A DNA stretch of 50,028 bases from Rubrobacter sp. GTDB lineage: Bacteria; Actinomycetota; Rubrobacteria; Rubrobacterales; Rubrobacteraceae. This document shows positions 7,853 to 15,061 of the stretch, one piece after another. The first letter of the stretch is position 1. The number at the start of each line of letters is the position of its first letter. The notes under the pieces were generated by a model, which saw only the letters and a program-made list of their open reading frames with translations, was not told the origin of the DNA and made no database searches. The stretch covers positions 1 to 50,028 of the forward strand of contig JACDAJ010000045.1 of assembly GCA_013695475.1 (NCBI GenBank), written 5' to 3'. Made by a program: the position numbers and the translations under genes.

Positions 7853-8626
7853 GTGAGACGTTTGTCCATGAGCCTCCTCGCCCTCGCCGCCGTCCTCGCG
7901 GCCACGCTCGCCGTGTTCTCTTTTCTCGAAAATGGCGGGGGAGGAGCCGAGTTCTCCGAACAGCCTTTCCTTTTTTCGGGGGCGGCGAATGAAGAGGGAA
8001 CCGAAGCCGAGTCCGAAAACCTCGCGCCGGACGGCGAGTCGGGATCGGGTGCGAATGAAGCCTCCGATGGGCGTGGGATTTCCTCACTTTCGGAGGCTCG
8101 GAAGGATGTCGGGGAGATCGAATCTTCTTCGCCATTTTCGGAGGTCATTGTCGAGGGGTGCGGGGGAGGCGAGGTTCGCCTGAGTGGGATCGAAGCCCGG
8201 CTCTTCGAGCTTCACAACGAGGAGCGGGGGGCGAGGGATATTTCGAGCCTGTGCGTCCGGGAGGAGCTTGTGGAGTCGTCGCGTATCCACTCGGAGGACA
8301 TGATCGAGCACGACTATTTCGCCCACGAAACCCCGGAGGACGTGGATGCTTTCGAGCGGATGGAACGCGCCGGATACACCCTCGACGACGGATACTCGTC
8401 CATAAAGACGGGCGAAAACCTCGCGTGGCGCACCCAGTCCGGGCCGGAGCCGGAGCTTTCGGACGCGGAACTCGTCGTCGAGGGATGGCTCGAAAGCGAG
8501 GGACATCGAAGAAATCTCCTCGACCCGGAGTTTCGGGAGGTCGGAATCGGAGCGGCGACCGGAGAATACAAAGACTACGAACAGCCCGCCACGATGTACA
8601 CCGTGAACTTCGGCGTTCGAGAGTGA
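7853..8626 (+). CDS. secreted CAP-domain (SCP/PR-1-like) protein
   Basis: 257 residues. A short N-terminal membrane anchor or signal (MSLLALAAVLAATLAVFSFL) is followed by about 85 low-complexity acidic residues, then a CAP domain from about residue 115: LHNEERGARDIS, HSEDMIEHDYFAH carrying the metal-site histidines and glutamate, GENLAW, and GHRRNLLDPEFREVGIG. Two cysteines (about 103 and 131) could form a disulfide. Bacterial CAP proteins are extracellular, with roles in envelope interactions that are poorly defined. Start is GTG at 7853 after GGGAGG. The gene stands alone between the CitG-like gene and the CbiX pair. Confidence 0.88.
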   Translation: MRRLSMSLLALAAVLAATLAVFSFLENGGGGAEFSEQPFLFSGAANEEGTEAESENLAPDGESGSGANEASDGRGISSLSEARKDVGEIESSSPFSEVIVEGCGGGEVRLSGIEARLFELHNEERGARDISSLCVREELVESSRIHSEDMIEHDYFAHETPEDVDAFERMERAGYTLDDGYSSIKTGENLAWRTQSGPEPELSDAELVVEGWLESEGHRRNLLDPEFREVGIGAATGEYKDYEQPATMYTVNFGVRE

Positions 8627-8669
8627 AACCGTTCCCGGAGGCGGTCGCCGGAATCCGGGTAAAATCCCG

Positions 8670-8708
8670 ATGGATGTTGTGAAACCGAGGAATGAGGCCG
8701 ACTTTTGA
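8670..8708 (+). other. possible 12-codon leader ORF ahead of cbiX
   Basis: An ATG at 8670 four bases after a TAAAAT hexamer (8660-8665) opens a frame MDVVKPRNEADF whose TGA overlaps the TTG start of the cbiX gene. The arrangement parallels the leader before yidD at 36300. The gap from the -10 is short for a leaderless start, so this may be chance. Confidence 0.3.
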
Positions 8709-9460
8709 AAGCGCTCGTCATAGTGGGACACGGCTCGCATTTGAACGGGGACTCGAGCCTCCCCATATACGAACACGCCGCCCGCATCCGGAGGGAAATC
8801 GGCGGCTTCGACGAGGTCGTCGAGTGCTTCTGGAAAGAAGAACCTTCGATGCGCCACGTCCTCGACACCGTGGAGTCGGACGAAGTCTTCATCGTCCCGG
8901 CGTTCATCTCGCAAGGATATTTCACCGAGCAAGTCATCCCCCGCGAACTCGGCCTCGACGGCTCGCTCACGGAGAAGGATGGAAAAACCATCCACTATGC
9001 CGGGCCGCTCGGTGCCTTCGAGGGGATGCCGGACGTTATTTTGGAGCGCACCGCCGACCTCATGCGAGGGAAGGAGGCGGGCGGAACGACCGCGCTCGTG
9101 CTTCTCGGGCACGGCACCGATCTGAACAAGAATTCCTCCGGGGTCATTTATTTGAACGCCGAGAGGATACGGGAGCGGAATATTTACGATCTCGTCGAGG
9201 TCGGGTTCCTCGATCAAGAACCGGAGATATCCGGTGTCGTCGAGAACGTCGAGGCGGAGAACGTCATCGTCATTCCGGTCTTCATCGCCGAGGGATGGCA
9301 CACGCGGGAGACCATTCCCGAAGACCTCGGCTTCGACGGTGAAGTGACCGTCCGCGACGGGAAGGCCGTTTTCTATGGCGCTCCGGTCGGGACGCACCCT
9401 TCGATGGCTCGCCTCATCGCCGACCGCGCCCGCGAAGCGGAGGCCGCCTCCCTTGCGTGA
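8705..9460 (+). CDS. sirohydrochlorin chelatase family protein, two-domain CbiX
   Basis: 251 residues made of two homologous halves. The first begins MKALVIVGHGSH with the metal-binding HGSH at 9-12; the second repeats it as LLGHGTD near 138. Both halves carry the VIVPAFISQGYFT or VIPVFIAEGWHT strand. CbiX enzymes insert cobalt or nickel/iron into sirohydrochlorin. The neighbour downstream overlaps by eight bases and is a DR2241-type Fe-S protein, which in Deinococcus is fused to a CbiX domain in one chain. No corrin pathway genes are nearby, so the substrate is open. Start is TTG at 8705 with GAGG upstream. Confidence 0.85.
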   Translation: MKALVIVGHGSHLNGDSSLPIYEHAARIRREIGGFDEVVECFWKEEPSMRHVLDTVESDEVFIVPAFISQGYFTEQVIPRELGLDGSLTEKDGKTIHYAGPLGAFEGMPDVILERTADLMRGKEAGGTTALVLLGHGTDLNKNSSGVIYLNAERIRERNIYDLVEVGFLDQEPEISGVVENVEAENVIVIPVFIAEGWHTRETIPEDLGFDGEVTVRDGKAVFYGAPVGTHPSMARLIADRAREAEAASLA

Positions 9461-10265
9461 GAGGACGGGAAACGTCGCCGCCGAGGCGAGGGAAGCCTTC
9501 GCCGCGTGGATCTCGGAGTCCGACGATGGCCGCGTCTTCGGAGAGGTTCGCATCGAGAAAGACGGCTCGGGATATTCGATTCGCCACATCGAGGACGAGG
9601 GTGGAGAAAACCTCGACGTTTCCACCGACCCGACCGATGCGCGGGAGATTTCACGCTTCACCGAGAGCGGCGAATACCGTCCGCTGAAAAGCTCCCCGAA
9701 CCTCCGGCGAAGGTGGGAATTGCGGCTTTCGGGCGAGGCGGCGCTCGTTTCGGCGATGAATTATTTTTATCCGGCTGGCGCCGTACATTGGCACCTCGAC
9801 CGGGAGGGCGAACTCGAGACGACGAGCTTCCGGGAGAACGCTTCTCGGCAGAGCGGGATGTACGAGCGTGCGAAGCACCTCTCCGACGAGGCCGCCCAAA
9901 ACGCGGCGAAGGCATGCTGCGAGGACGACGTGTGCCTCAAAAAAACCCTGTGGGACATAGACGACGACACGCCCCTCGAAGCGGAGCGCGGGGACGGAGA
10001 GATTCCGTGCCCCGAGCCATGCAGCGTTTTCGTGTCGTTCGCGCGCCGCGTGCGCTCGTTCGAGAAAGAGGAGATATACGCCGACTCCGACGGACTCACG
10101 CCCTCGGAGAAGGAAGACATCGCCGCCCTCGTGGATGGCGCGGCGTCGGGAGGAGTATCGTTCGCCCGCGAGGCGGAGTTCGAGGAGCCGGTGAACGAGC
10201 GGAGGATGCGGTACCGGAGGCTCACCCTCGCACCGAAGCTCCGCCCGGAGGGTGAGTCCGGGTGA
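9453..10265 (+). CDS. DR2241-type Fe-S cluster protein, partner of CbiX
   Basis: 270 residues. The middle carries five cysteines at 155, 156, 161, 186 and 190 (ACCEDDVC and CPEPC), which fits the 4Fe-4S binding domain described for DR_2241 of Deinococcus radiodurans. The first 130 residues match the stabilising domain in position, and a C-terminal helical part follows. In Deinococcus this region is fused behind a CbiX domain; here the two are separate overlapping genes. Start is TTG at 9453 with GGAGG nine bases upstream, inside the end of the cbiX gene. It is probably a metallo-redox accessory to a tetrapyrrole chelatase; the exact reaction is unknown. Confidence 0.75.
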   Translation: MRERTGNVAAEAREAFAAWISESDDGRVFGEVRIEKDGSGYSIRHIEDEGGENLDVSTDPTDAREISRFTESGEYRPLKSSPNLRRRWELRLSGEAALVSAMNYFYPAGAVHWHLDREGELETTSFRENASRQSGMYERAKHLSDEAAQNAAKACCEDDVCLKKTLWDIDDDTPLEAERGDGEIPCPEPCSVFVSFARRVRSFEKEEIYADSDGLTPSEKEDIAALVDGAASGGVSFAREAEFEEPVNERRMRYRRLTLAPKLRPEGESG

Positions 10266-10569
10266 AGGAGTCGGCGTTGTTTTCAAGAGGCGACGAGCGC
10301 GCGGACGCGGCGCTCCGCCTCTTTCCGAGGCTCTCCGAAGGGACTCGCCACGATGGGGCTCGATGTGATGCGGAACTCGGAGAACCGCTTTCCGAAAGCC
10401 ATGTTCGTCGGTCGGCAATTCCCGAGGCGGCTTCGCCGCCGGAGGAGTGGAGGAGTCGGAAAGATAAACGCGACTCCTCCATCTCCTTCCCGAAGAGCGA
10501 CGCGGCCTCCGGACTCCCGAATCCGCCGACCGAGTTCGGAAGCGTTCACTCGGATTCCGTATAAGTCCG
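10266..10569. other. 304-bp intergenic region with decayed repeat DNA
   Basis: No credible gene. It holds TTCCGAAAGCCATGTTCGTC near 10389, close in sequence to a stretch at 38711, a GGCTTCGCCGCC hairpin, and a 3' end reading TCACTCGGATTCCGTATAAG that recurs in variant form at 18476, 29223, 38786 and 44155. It probably represents a degenerate interspersed repeat. TATAAG at 10560 may be the -10 of the next gene. Confidence 0.5.
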
Positions 10570-10827
10570 GTGAGTGATCCCGCAAATGACGCGCATCTCA
10601 TACAACTCGTCCGCACCGCGCTCGGGAAGAAGGGGCGAGGCGTGAACGTGAGTTCATGCGGGTTCGTCATCACGCTTCATGGGGTCGTGGGGGGCGAGGC
10701 TTCTCGGGAGGAGGTCGAGGCGGTCGTCCGTTCGGTGGGGGGTGTCGAGGGGGTCGTGAGCAAACTCCGTGAAAACGGGCGGTTATCCGGGGAGTACGTC
10801 GCCGCGTCCGTGCTTCGGGCGCGGTGA
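10570..10827 (+). CDS. small BON-domain protein
   Basis: 85 residues forming one BON domain: an N-terminal helix LIQLVRTALGKKG, a strand with SSCGFVITLHGVV, a second helix EEVEAVVRSVGG and a final strand VEGVVSKLRENGR. BON domains bind phospholipid or act as scaffold in envelope stress proteins. No signal peptide is seen. The start is the GTG at 10570; TATAAG ends four bases earlier and no clear ribosome site exists, so the exact start is uncertain. The next gene also ends in a BON domain, suggesting a related function for the pair. Confidence 0.8.
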   Translation: MSDPANDAHLIQLVRTALGKKGRGVNVSSCGFVITLHGVVGGEASREEVEAVVRSVGGVEGVVSKLRENGRLSGEYVAASVLRAR

Positions 10828-10934
10828 GTAAAGTCAGGCGCAACGAAAAACATTTCGCCTCGTAACTGTTTTGCGAGCGTGGCCTTCGGGTATCACGTTC
10901 AATTAATCTCCAACTAACATGAAGGAGGACGTGA

Positions 10935-11531
10935 ATGCCATTGAAAAAAAGGGCCGGAAAGGCCGCCGGGAAGCTCGGCGCGAAGGCCGGGCGTAGGGTG
11001 GCTCCGCACATGGGCCGCAATGCGTGGAGGCTCGGGAAGGCCGAGGCGAAGCTGATTCAAAAAGCCCTCTCCTCGCGTGAGCCGAGGAGCGCCCGGTACA
11101 CGAAGTACGCCATCTTCACCGCCATCGGCGTGGGAATCGGCATGATTCTCAAACGCGCCGCCGAGTCGAACAACGGCCAAAACACGTGGGGAGGCTCCGA
11201 TTTCCAAAGCCCCGGCGATGCGAACCGCTCCGGCGCGGAGCGCGGCTATTCCTCCCCGTCCGACGGCCCGCTCATCGGCGGAAGCGGAGGCGGCGCGACG
11301 GCGACGACCGGAGTTCCGCCCGAGAGCGAGGAGGCCGAACAGCGAGTCCGGACCGCCCTCGGAGAAGACGACCGCACGAAGGACGTGCCGCGGATAAACG
11401 TCGCCGTCACCGAAGGCGTCGCCGAACTACGCGGAGCCGTCCCCTCGGAGGCCGCGAAGAGCGCCGCCGAGGAGATCGCCAAGAACACCGAAGGCGTCCG
11501 CGAAGTGAGGAACCTCCTTTCGGTGGGATAG
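10935..11531 (+). CDS. membrane-anchored BON-domain protein
   Basis: 198 residues. The N-terminus is highly basic (KKRAGKAAGKLGAKAGRR), a single membrane helix YAIFTAIGVGIGMILK lies near 56-72, a Gly/Ser-rich linker runs to about 125, and a BON domain ends the chain: EQRVRTALGEDD, INVAVTEGVAELRGAV, EAAKSAAEEIAKNTEGV, EVRNLLSV. The topology suggests an envelope protein with a BON domain beyond the membrane. AAGGAGG lies eight bases before the ATG. It follows the smaller BON gene by about 107 bases and is closed by a strong terminator. Confidence 0.85.
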   Translation: MPLKKRAGKAAGKLGAKAGRRVAPHMGRNAWRLGKAEAKLIQKALSSREPRSARYTKYAIFTAIGVGIGMILKRAAESNNGQNTWGGSDFQSPGDANRSGAERGYSSPSDGPLIGGSGGGATATTGVPPESEEAEQRVRTALGEDDRTKDVPRINVAVTEGVAELRGAVPSEAAKSAAEEIAKNTEGVREVRNLLSVG

Positions 11532-11707
11532 CTTGTCAGCCAGTCAGCATTTCAGCTTGTCAGCTTTTTGACGGCGAAATCGGACGAAGAAACGCCCCGC
11601 TGTTTTCGGCGGGGCGTTTTCGTTCGGAGATCGTCTTTGCGAAGTTTTCGGTTTTTGCTGAAATGCTGATGAGCGAAGCGTGCTGATCAGCGCGAAGCCG
11701 ATGCGAA
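11531..11707. repeat. CAGCATTTCAGC inverted repeat flanking a terminator
   Basis: AGTCAGCATTTCAGCTTGTC (left) and GCTGAAATGCTGATGAGC (right) form a long inverted repeat around the terminator at 11590. Fragments of the same family (GTCAGC, TTTCAGC, GCTGAAAA) occur at 35056, 38625, 38802 and 38933. Confidence 0.65.
11590..11622. terminator. Rho-independent terminator between convergent genes
   Basis: ACGCCCCGC and GCGGGGCGT form a nine-base-pair stem with a TGTTTTCG-type loop, followed by TTTTCG on the plus strand and TTTCTTCG on the minus strand. It lies between the BON gene and the convergent phosphohexomutase gene and may act in both directions. Confidence 0.9.
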
Positions 11708-11710
11708 ACG

Positions 11711-13066
11711 TCAGCTTCGCACAAGCGAGAGGACTTCCTCGCGGACTCGCTCCATCGTGGACTCGTCGGGGGCTTCGACGTTGAGGCGGAGGAGCGGCTC
11801 GGTGTTCGAGGGGCGGAGATTGAACCACCAGTCTCCCGAGTCCACCGTGAGGCCGTCGAGGTGATCCATGTCCACGCCGCCGCGCTTCTCGTAAAAATCC
11901 TCGATGTTCTTCATGGTCTCGGACTGGTTCCCGACTTCGGAGTTTATTTCCCCGCTTCTTATGTACGGGTCAATGGGTTCGAGGAGCGCCGAGAGCGGGC
12001 CATCCTGCCTCGCGACGAGCTCGGCGGCGGTGAGCATGGCGATGATGCCAGAGTCGGCGAAATAGTTGTCGCGGAAGTAGAAATGGCCGGAATGTTCTCC
12101 CCCGAAAGCCGCGTTGTGTTCGCGCATCCGGGGCTTTATTATGGAGTGTCCGACTTGTGTTCGTATCGCCCGTCCGCCCTCTTTTTGTATGAGTTCGGGC
12201 ATCGCCTTCGAGCATATGGCGTTGTAAAGAATCGTCGCGCCCGGCTCTTTTTCGAGGACGTTTCTCGCGACGAGGGTGGCGACGAGGTCGCCGGAGACGG
12301 TCTTTCCGTTCTCGTCCACGAGGAAGCATCGGTCGGCGTCGCCGTCGAAGGCGACCCCGAAATCCGCGCCTTCGGCGATGACCCGTTTTTGGAGTTCCTC
12401 CATGTTCTCGGGTTCGATGGGGTTCGGGGGATGGTTCGGGAACGAGCCATCGAGGTCGAAGTACATGGGTATGATCTCGAACGGGAGACCTTTGAAGATC
12501 GGCGGAACCATCTTCCCGGCCATGCCGTTTCCGGCGTCCACGACGACTTTGAGCGGGCGGAGGTTTTCCGTGTCAATGAATCCGAGGCAATGTTTGGCGT
12601 ATTCGTCGGTGATGTCGGACTCTTCGACGGAGCCAGAGAACTCGGAGGGGCCGGGGAGTTTGCCGGAGGTTATGAGGTCTCGAATCTGGTTTATGCCCTC
12701 TTCGCCCGAGAGCGCGATGGCGTTCTCGCGGCAAAGTTTGAGGCCGTTGTATTGTTTCGGGTTGTGGGAGGCGGTGATCATGGCCCCGCCATGTTCTTCG
12801 AGATGGCCGACGGCGAAATACATGGCGTCGGTGGATACCATGCCGAGGTCAACGACGTCGGCGCCGGATTCGGTGACGCCTTCGATGAAGGCTTTTTGGA
12901 GGGCTTCGCCGGAGAGGCGCATGTCGCGGGCGGCGACGACGCGCGAGCCGGAGAGTCCGAGGTGGTTCACGAAGGCGCGTCCGATGTCCCTCGCGAGGTC
13001 TTCGTCGAGGCTGTCGGGGTACACGCCCCGGATGTCATAGGCTTTGAAGATTGACTCGTCGATCAT
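11711..13066 (-). CDS. phosphomannomutase/phosphoglucomutase
   Basis: 451 residues, four-domain alpha-D-phosphohexomutase. The N-terminus is SIFKAYDIRGVYP; the catalytic phosphoserine loop TASHNP places Ser at 100; the magnesium loop FDGDADR lies near 240; the sugar-binding GGEHSGH near 320; and the phosphate-binding RPSNTEP near 425. It interconverts hexose 1- and 6-phosphates and supplies precursors for envelope polysaccharides. The length and GEHSGH loop fit the dual PMM/PGM group rather than glucosamine mutase. The start is one of two adjacent ATGs (13069 or 13066). The gene ends inside a repeat, the last codons sharing its CAGCTTCG sequence. Confidence 0.96.
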   Translation of the reverse strand: MIDESIFKAYDIRGVYPDSLDEDLARDIGRAFVNHLGLSGSRVVAARDMRLSGEALQKAFIEGVTESGADVVDLGMVSTDAMYFAVGHLEEHGGAMITASHNPKQYNGLKLCRENAIALSGEEGINQIRDLITSGKLPGPSEFSGSVEESDITDEYAKHCLGFIDTENLRPLKVVVDAGNGMAGKMVPPIFKGLPFEIIPMYFDLDGSFPNHPPNPIEPENMEELQKRVIAEGADFGVAFDGDADRCFLVDENGKTVSGDLVATLVARNVLEKEPGATILYNAICSKAMPELIQKEGGRAIRTQVGHSIIKPRMREHNAAFGGEHSGHFYFRDNYFADSGIIAMLTAAELVARQDGPLSALLEPIDPYIRSGEINSEVGNQSETMKNIEDFYEKRGGVDMDHLDGLTVDSGDWWFNLRPSNTEPLLRLNVEAPDESTMERVREEVLSLVRS

Positions 13067-13169
13067 CATCCCTCTTCCATCTCCGGTTTTCCCTTCATGC
13101 CCGAAGGCACGACCGACGGCGAGCCGACGGCGTTCGCACTTTGGGTACAATAACCGTTCATAGCTTTCC

Positions 13170-13736
13170 GTGCAGTCTACATTTTTTCGAGTGGTGATCT
13201 TGACCCCGCGCTTCGTCAGACAAGCCGCTCTTTTCTACGGAGCCTTCGCCATCCTCGCGGTGATATGGAACTCTTTCCGAGGACGCGGATTCCCCCTCTT
13301 CGGCGACTCGCTCACTTCGAGCCTCCTCCTCGGGGTCGCGGCGGCGGCGATGACCGTCTCCCTCGGGTTTTTGACGTACCGTGTCCTCCCGGTGTTCAGG
13401 CGGCTCGCCGACGAGCTCGCGCCGACGATCCTCGACGGCTCGAGCCGGGTCGGACTCGTCCTCGTCGCGATCTTTTCGGGTGTGGGGGAGGAGATGGTTT
13501 TCCGGGGGGTTCTCCAGGAAGAGATTGGCCTCGTCGCGGCGTCCATTATCTTCGGCCTCGTCCACATCGGGCCGGACAGGCGGTATCTCGTGTGGACGGC
13601 GTGGGTGGTTCTCGCCGGGTTTTTGTTCGGGATTTTGTATGAGCGGACTGGCGGCCTTCTCGCTCCGACGGTGGCGCATGCGCTTCATAACGCCATCACG
13701 CTCCTCGTGTGGAAGGCTCAGTGGAAGTCGGCGTGA
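13170..13736 (+). CDS. CPBP-family intramembrane metalloprotease
   Basis: 188 residues if GTG 13170 is the start; GTG 13191 and TTG 13200 are alternatives with no clear ribosome site for any. Several membrane helices surround the ABI/CPBP motifs: GEEMVFRG with Glu107, Glu108 and Arg112; FGLVH with His132; and HALHN near 171. These form the active site of CAAX-protease/Rce1-like enzymes. Substrates in bacteria are mostly unknown, sometimes peptides or signalling proteins. TACAAT at 13146 may be its -10. It overlaps the next gene by GTGA, so both are probably co-transcribed ahead of a sortase and PBP2. Confidence 0.88.
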   Translation: MQSTFFRVVILTPRFVRQAALFYGAFAILAVIWNSFRGRGFPLFGDSLTSSLLLGVAAAAMTVSLGFLTYRVLPVFRRLADELAPTILDGSSRVGLVLVAIFSGVGEEMVFRGVLQEEIGLVAASIIFGLVHIGPDRRYLVWTAWVVLAGFLFGILYERTGGLLAPTVAHALHNAITLLVWKAQWKSA

Positions 13737-14263
13737 AATATATCCCGGACACCCGGTCGAAGGAGCCGAGGCGGCGGTGGCCGGACTTCGTGCTTCTCGG
13801 GATCGCGGTCGTCGCGGCCGTCCTCATGGTCGTGGCGTTTCTCGGCGGGCAGGATTTCTCCCCCGGCGAGGACGTGGATTCGCCCGCCGTCGAGGAGATC
13901 GCCGCGAGCCTCGAAGACACGATTTATCCGCCTCGGGACATCCTTCTTTTCGAGGGCGGGCCGGAGGTCGTTTATGTGTATCTCGCGGTGCGCGACCTCG
14001 AAGAGGGGGCGGACATCGAGGCGCGCGTGGAGAGGTCGGGGTATGGTTCTCCGGTCTCGCGTCTTTTCGGTTCGGGGGGCGGGCTTCGGGTTGTGGAGGG
14101 TGGGGAGGAGCAGCTCGCGCCGTCGGAGGAGGGGGTTTCGGGGGTCGTGAAGTTCGAGGTTCGGGGAGGGGAGGGGCGTTCGCTCCCCGGCGGGAACTAC
14201 GTTGTGGACGTGGAGGTGGATGGCACGGTTGCGGCGAGCAAACGGTTTGTGATCCAAAGTTGA
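13733..14263 (+). CDS. single-pass membrane protein with extracytoplasmic beta domain, unknown
   Basis: 176 residues. One membrane helix near 15-40 (DFVLLGIAVVAAVLMVVAFL) is followed by an acidic extracytoplasmic domain ending in a predicted beta-sandwich: VVYVYLAVRDLEEGADIEA, VSGVVKFEVRGGEG, GNYVVDVEVDG and VAASKRFVIQ. No family is recognised. The GTG at 13733 overlaps the stop of the CPBP gene as GTGA and has GGAAG five bases upstream. Its location between a membrane protease and a sortase suggests an envelope role. It lacks a sortase signal at its C-terminus. Confidence 0.75.
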   Translation: MKYIPDTRSKEPRRRWPDFVLLGIAVVAAVLMVVAFLGGQDFSPGEDVDSPAVEEIAASLEDTIYPPRDILLFEGGPEVVYVYLAVRDLEEGADIEARVERSGYGSPVSRLFGSGGGLRVVEGGEEQLAPSEEGVSGVVKFEVRGGEGRSLPGGNYVVDVEVDGTVAASKRFVIQS

Positions 14264-14292
14264 GCGGGGACGGTAAAGATGGGTGGAGCGGG

Positions 14293-14320
14293 TTAACCGG
14301 AGCGGATTATCGGATACAAT
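14293..14320 (+). promoter_or_regulatory. promoter of the sortase-PBP2 genes
   Basis: TTAACC (14293-14298) and TACAAT (14315-14320) are 16 bases apart in the 123-base gap before the sortase gene. About 60 bases of leader follow, with GGAGGG before the ATG. Confidence 0.55.
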
Positions 14321-14386
14321 GGAGGCGATTCCGCCTCGTCTCGAAGGGGGAGGCTGGCTCGTCCGCAAGTAGAGAATCGGAGGGAA

Positions 14387-15061
14387 ATGGCACGCGCCAC
14401 GAACATAGTCCTCAATGTGATGAGCTTGGTTCTCGTCGTGGCGGGGCTTGCTTTGACCGGGACTTTCTTCTTCACCTCGGCGTCGCCGGAGACGGTGGCG
14501 AGCGCGACGAGCCAGCCGGACTCGTCGGCCTCCGGCCCGGACGGTCTCGATGTCCCGGTCATCACGGAGAGCGAGCAGTCGGTGGATCCGGACGAGCGCG
14601 AGGTCGCCGAGGAGGACGTTATATCCCCCGTCCCGGACGACAAGGGGCTTCGGCTCACCGTCCCGGGCATGTCGCGCGTCCAGGATGTGGAGATTCCATA
14701 CGCCGCCGGGAACGACGAGGAGAGCCTCCGGGAGCATTCGGCGATACACCTCGCCGGGACGGGCTTCCCGTGGGAGCGCGAGGCGAACGTGTACGTGGCC
14801 GGACATCGGCTCGGGTACCCGAACACGGGGAGCTTCCTCGCTTTCTTCGACCTCAATAATTTGGAGAACGGCGATGAAGTCGTCCTCACGGACGCCGAGG
14901 ACCGCGACTATACGTACCGGGTTTTCAACAGCGAGATCGTCGAGCCGACGGACACAGACGTGACCGAGCCTGTCGAGGGCCGGAACATCGTGACGCTTCA
15001 AACTTGCACGCTGCCGGACTATTCGCAGCGGCTCATCATCCAGGCCGAGAGGGTGGATTAG
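14387..15061 (+). CDS. sortase (class E-like)
   Basis: 224 residues. An N-terminal membrane helix (residues 8-30) is followed by a linker and the sortase beta-barrel. The catalytic triad is visible: His140 in YVAGHRLGYP, Cys207 in TLQTCTLPDYSQR, and Arg215 in the same block. TLQTC is the canonical sortase motif. Sortases attach surface proteins to peptidoglycan or assemble pili at the outer face of the membrane. No substrate with an LPxTG or LAxTG tail was found in the window. GGAGGG lies just before the ATG, and the next gene, PBP2, begins one base inside the stop codon, so the two are coupled. Confidence 0.93.
   Translation: MARATNIVLNVMSLVLVVAGLALTGTFFFTSASPETVASATSQPDSSASGPDGLDVPVITESEQSVDPDEREVAEEDVISPVPDDKGLRLTVPGMSRVQDVEIPYAAGNDEESLREHSAIHLAGTGFPWEREANVYVAGHRLGYPNTGSFLAFFDLNNLENGDEVVLTDAEDRDYTYRVFNSEIVEPTDTDVTEPVEGRNIVTLQTCTLPDYSQRLIIQAERVD

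Noticed and set aside
8084-9661. 525-codon minus-strand frame opposite the CAP and CbiX genes
   Set aside because: Antisense shadow; the plus-strand genes have clear domain motifs and ribosome sites.
10262-10564. 100-codon plus-strand frame after the DR2241-like gene
   Set aside because: Low-complexity translation of repeat DNA; no family features.
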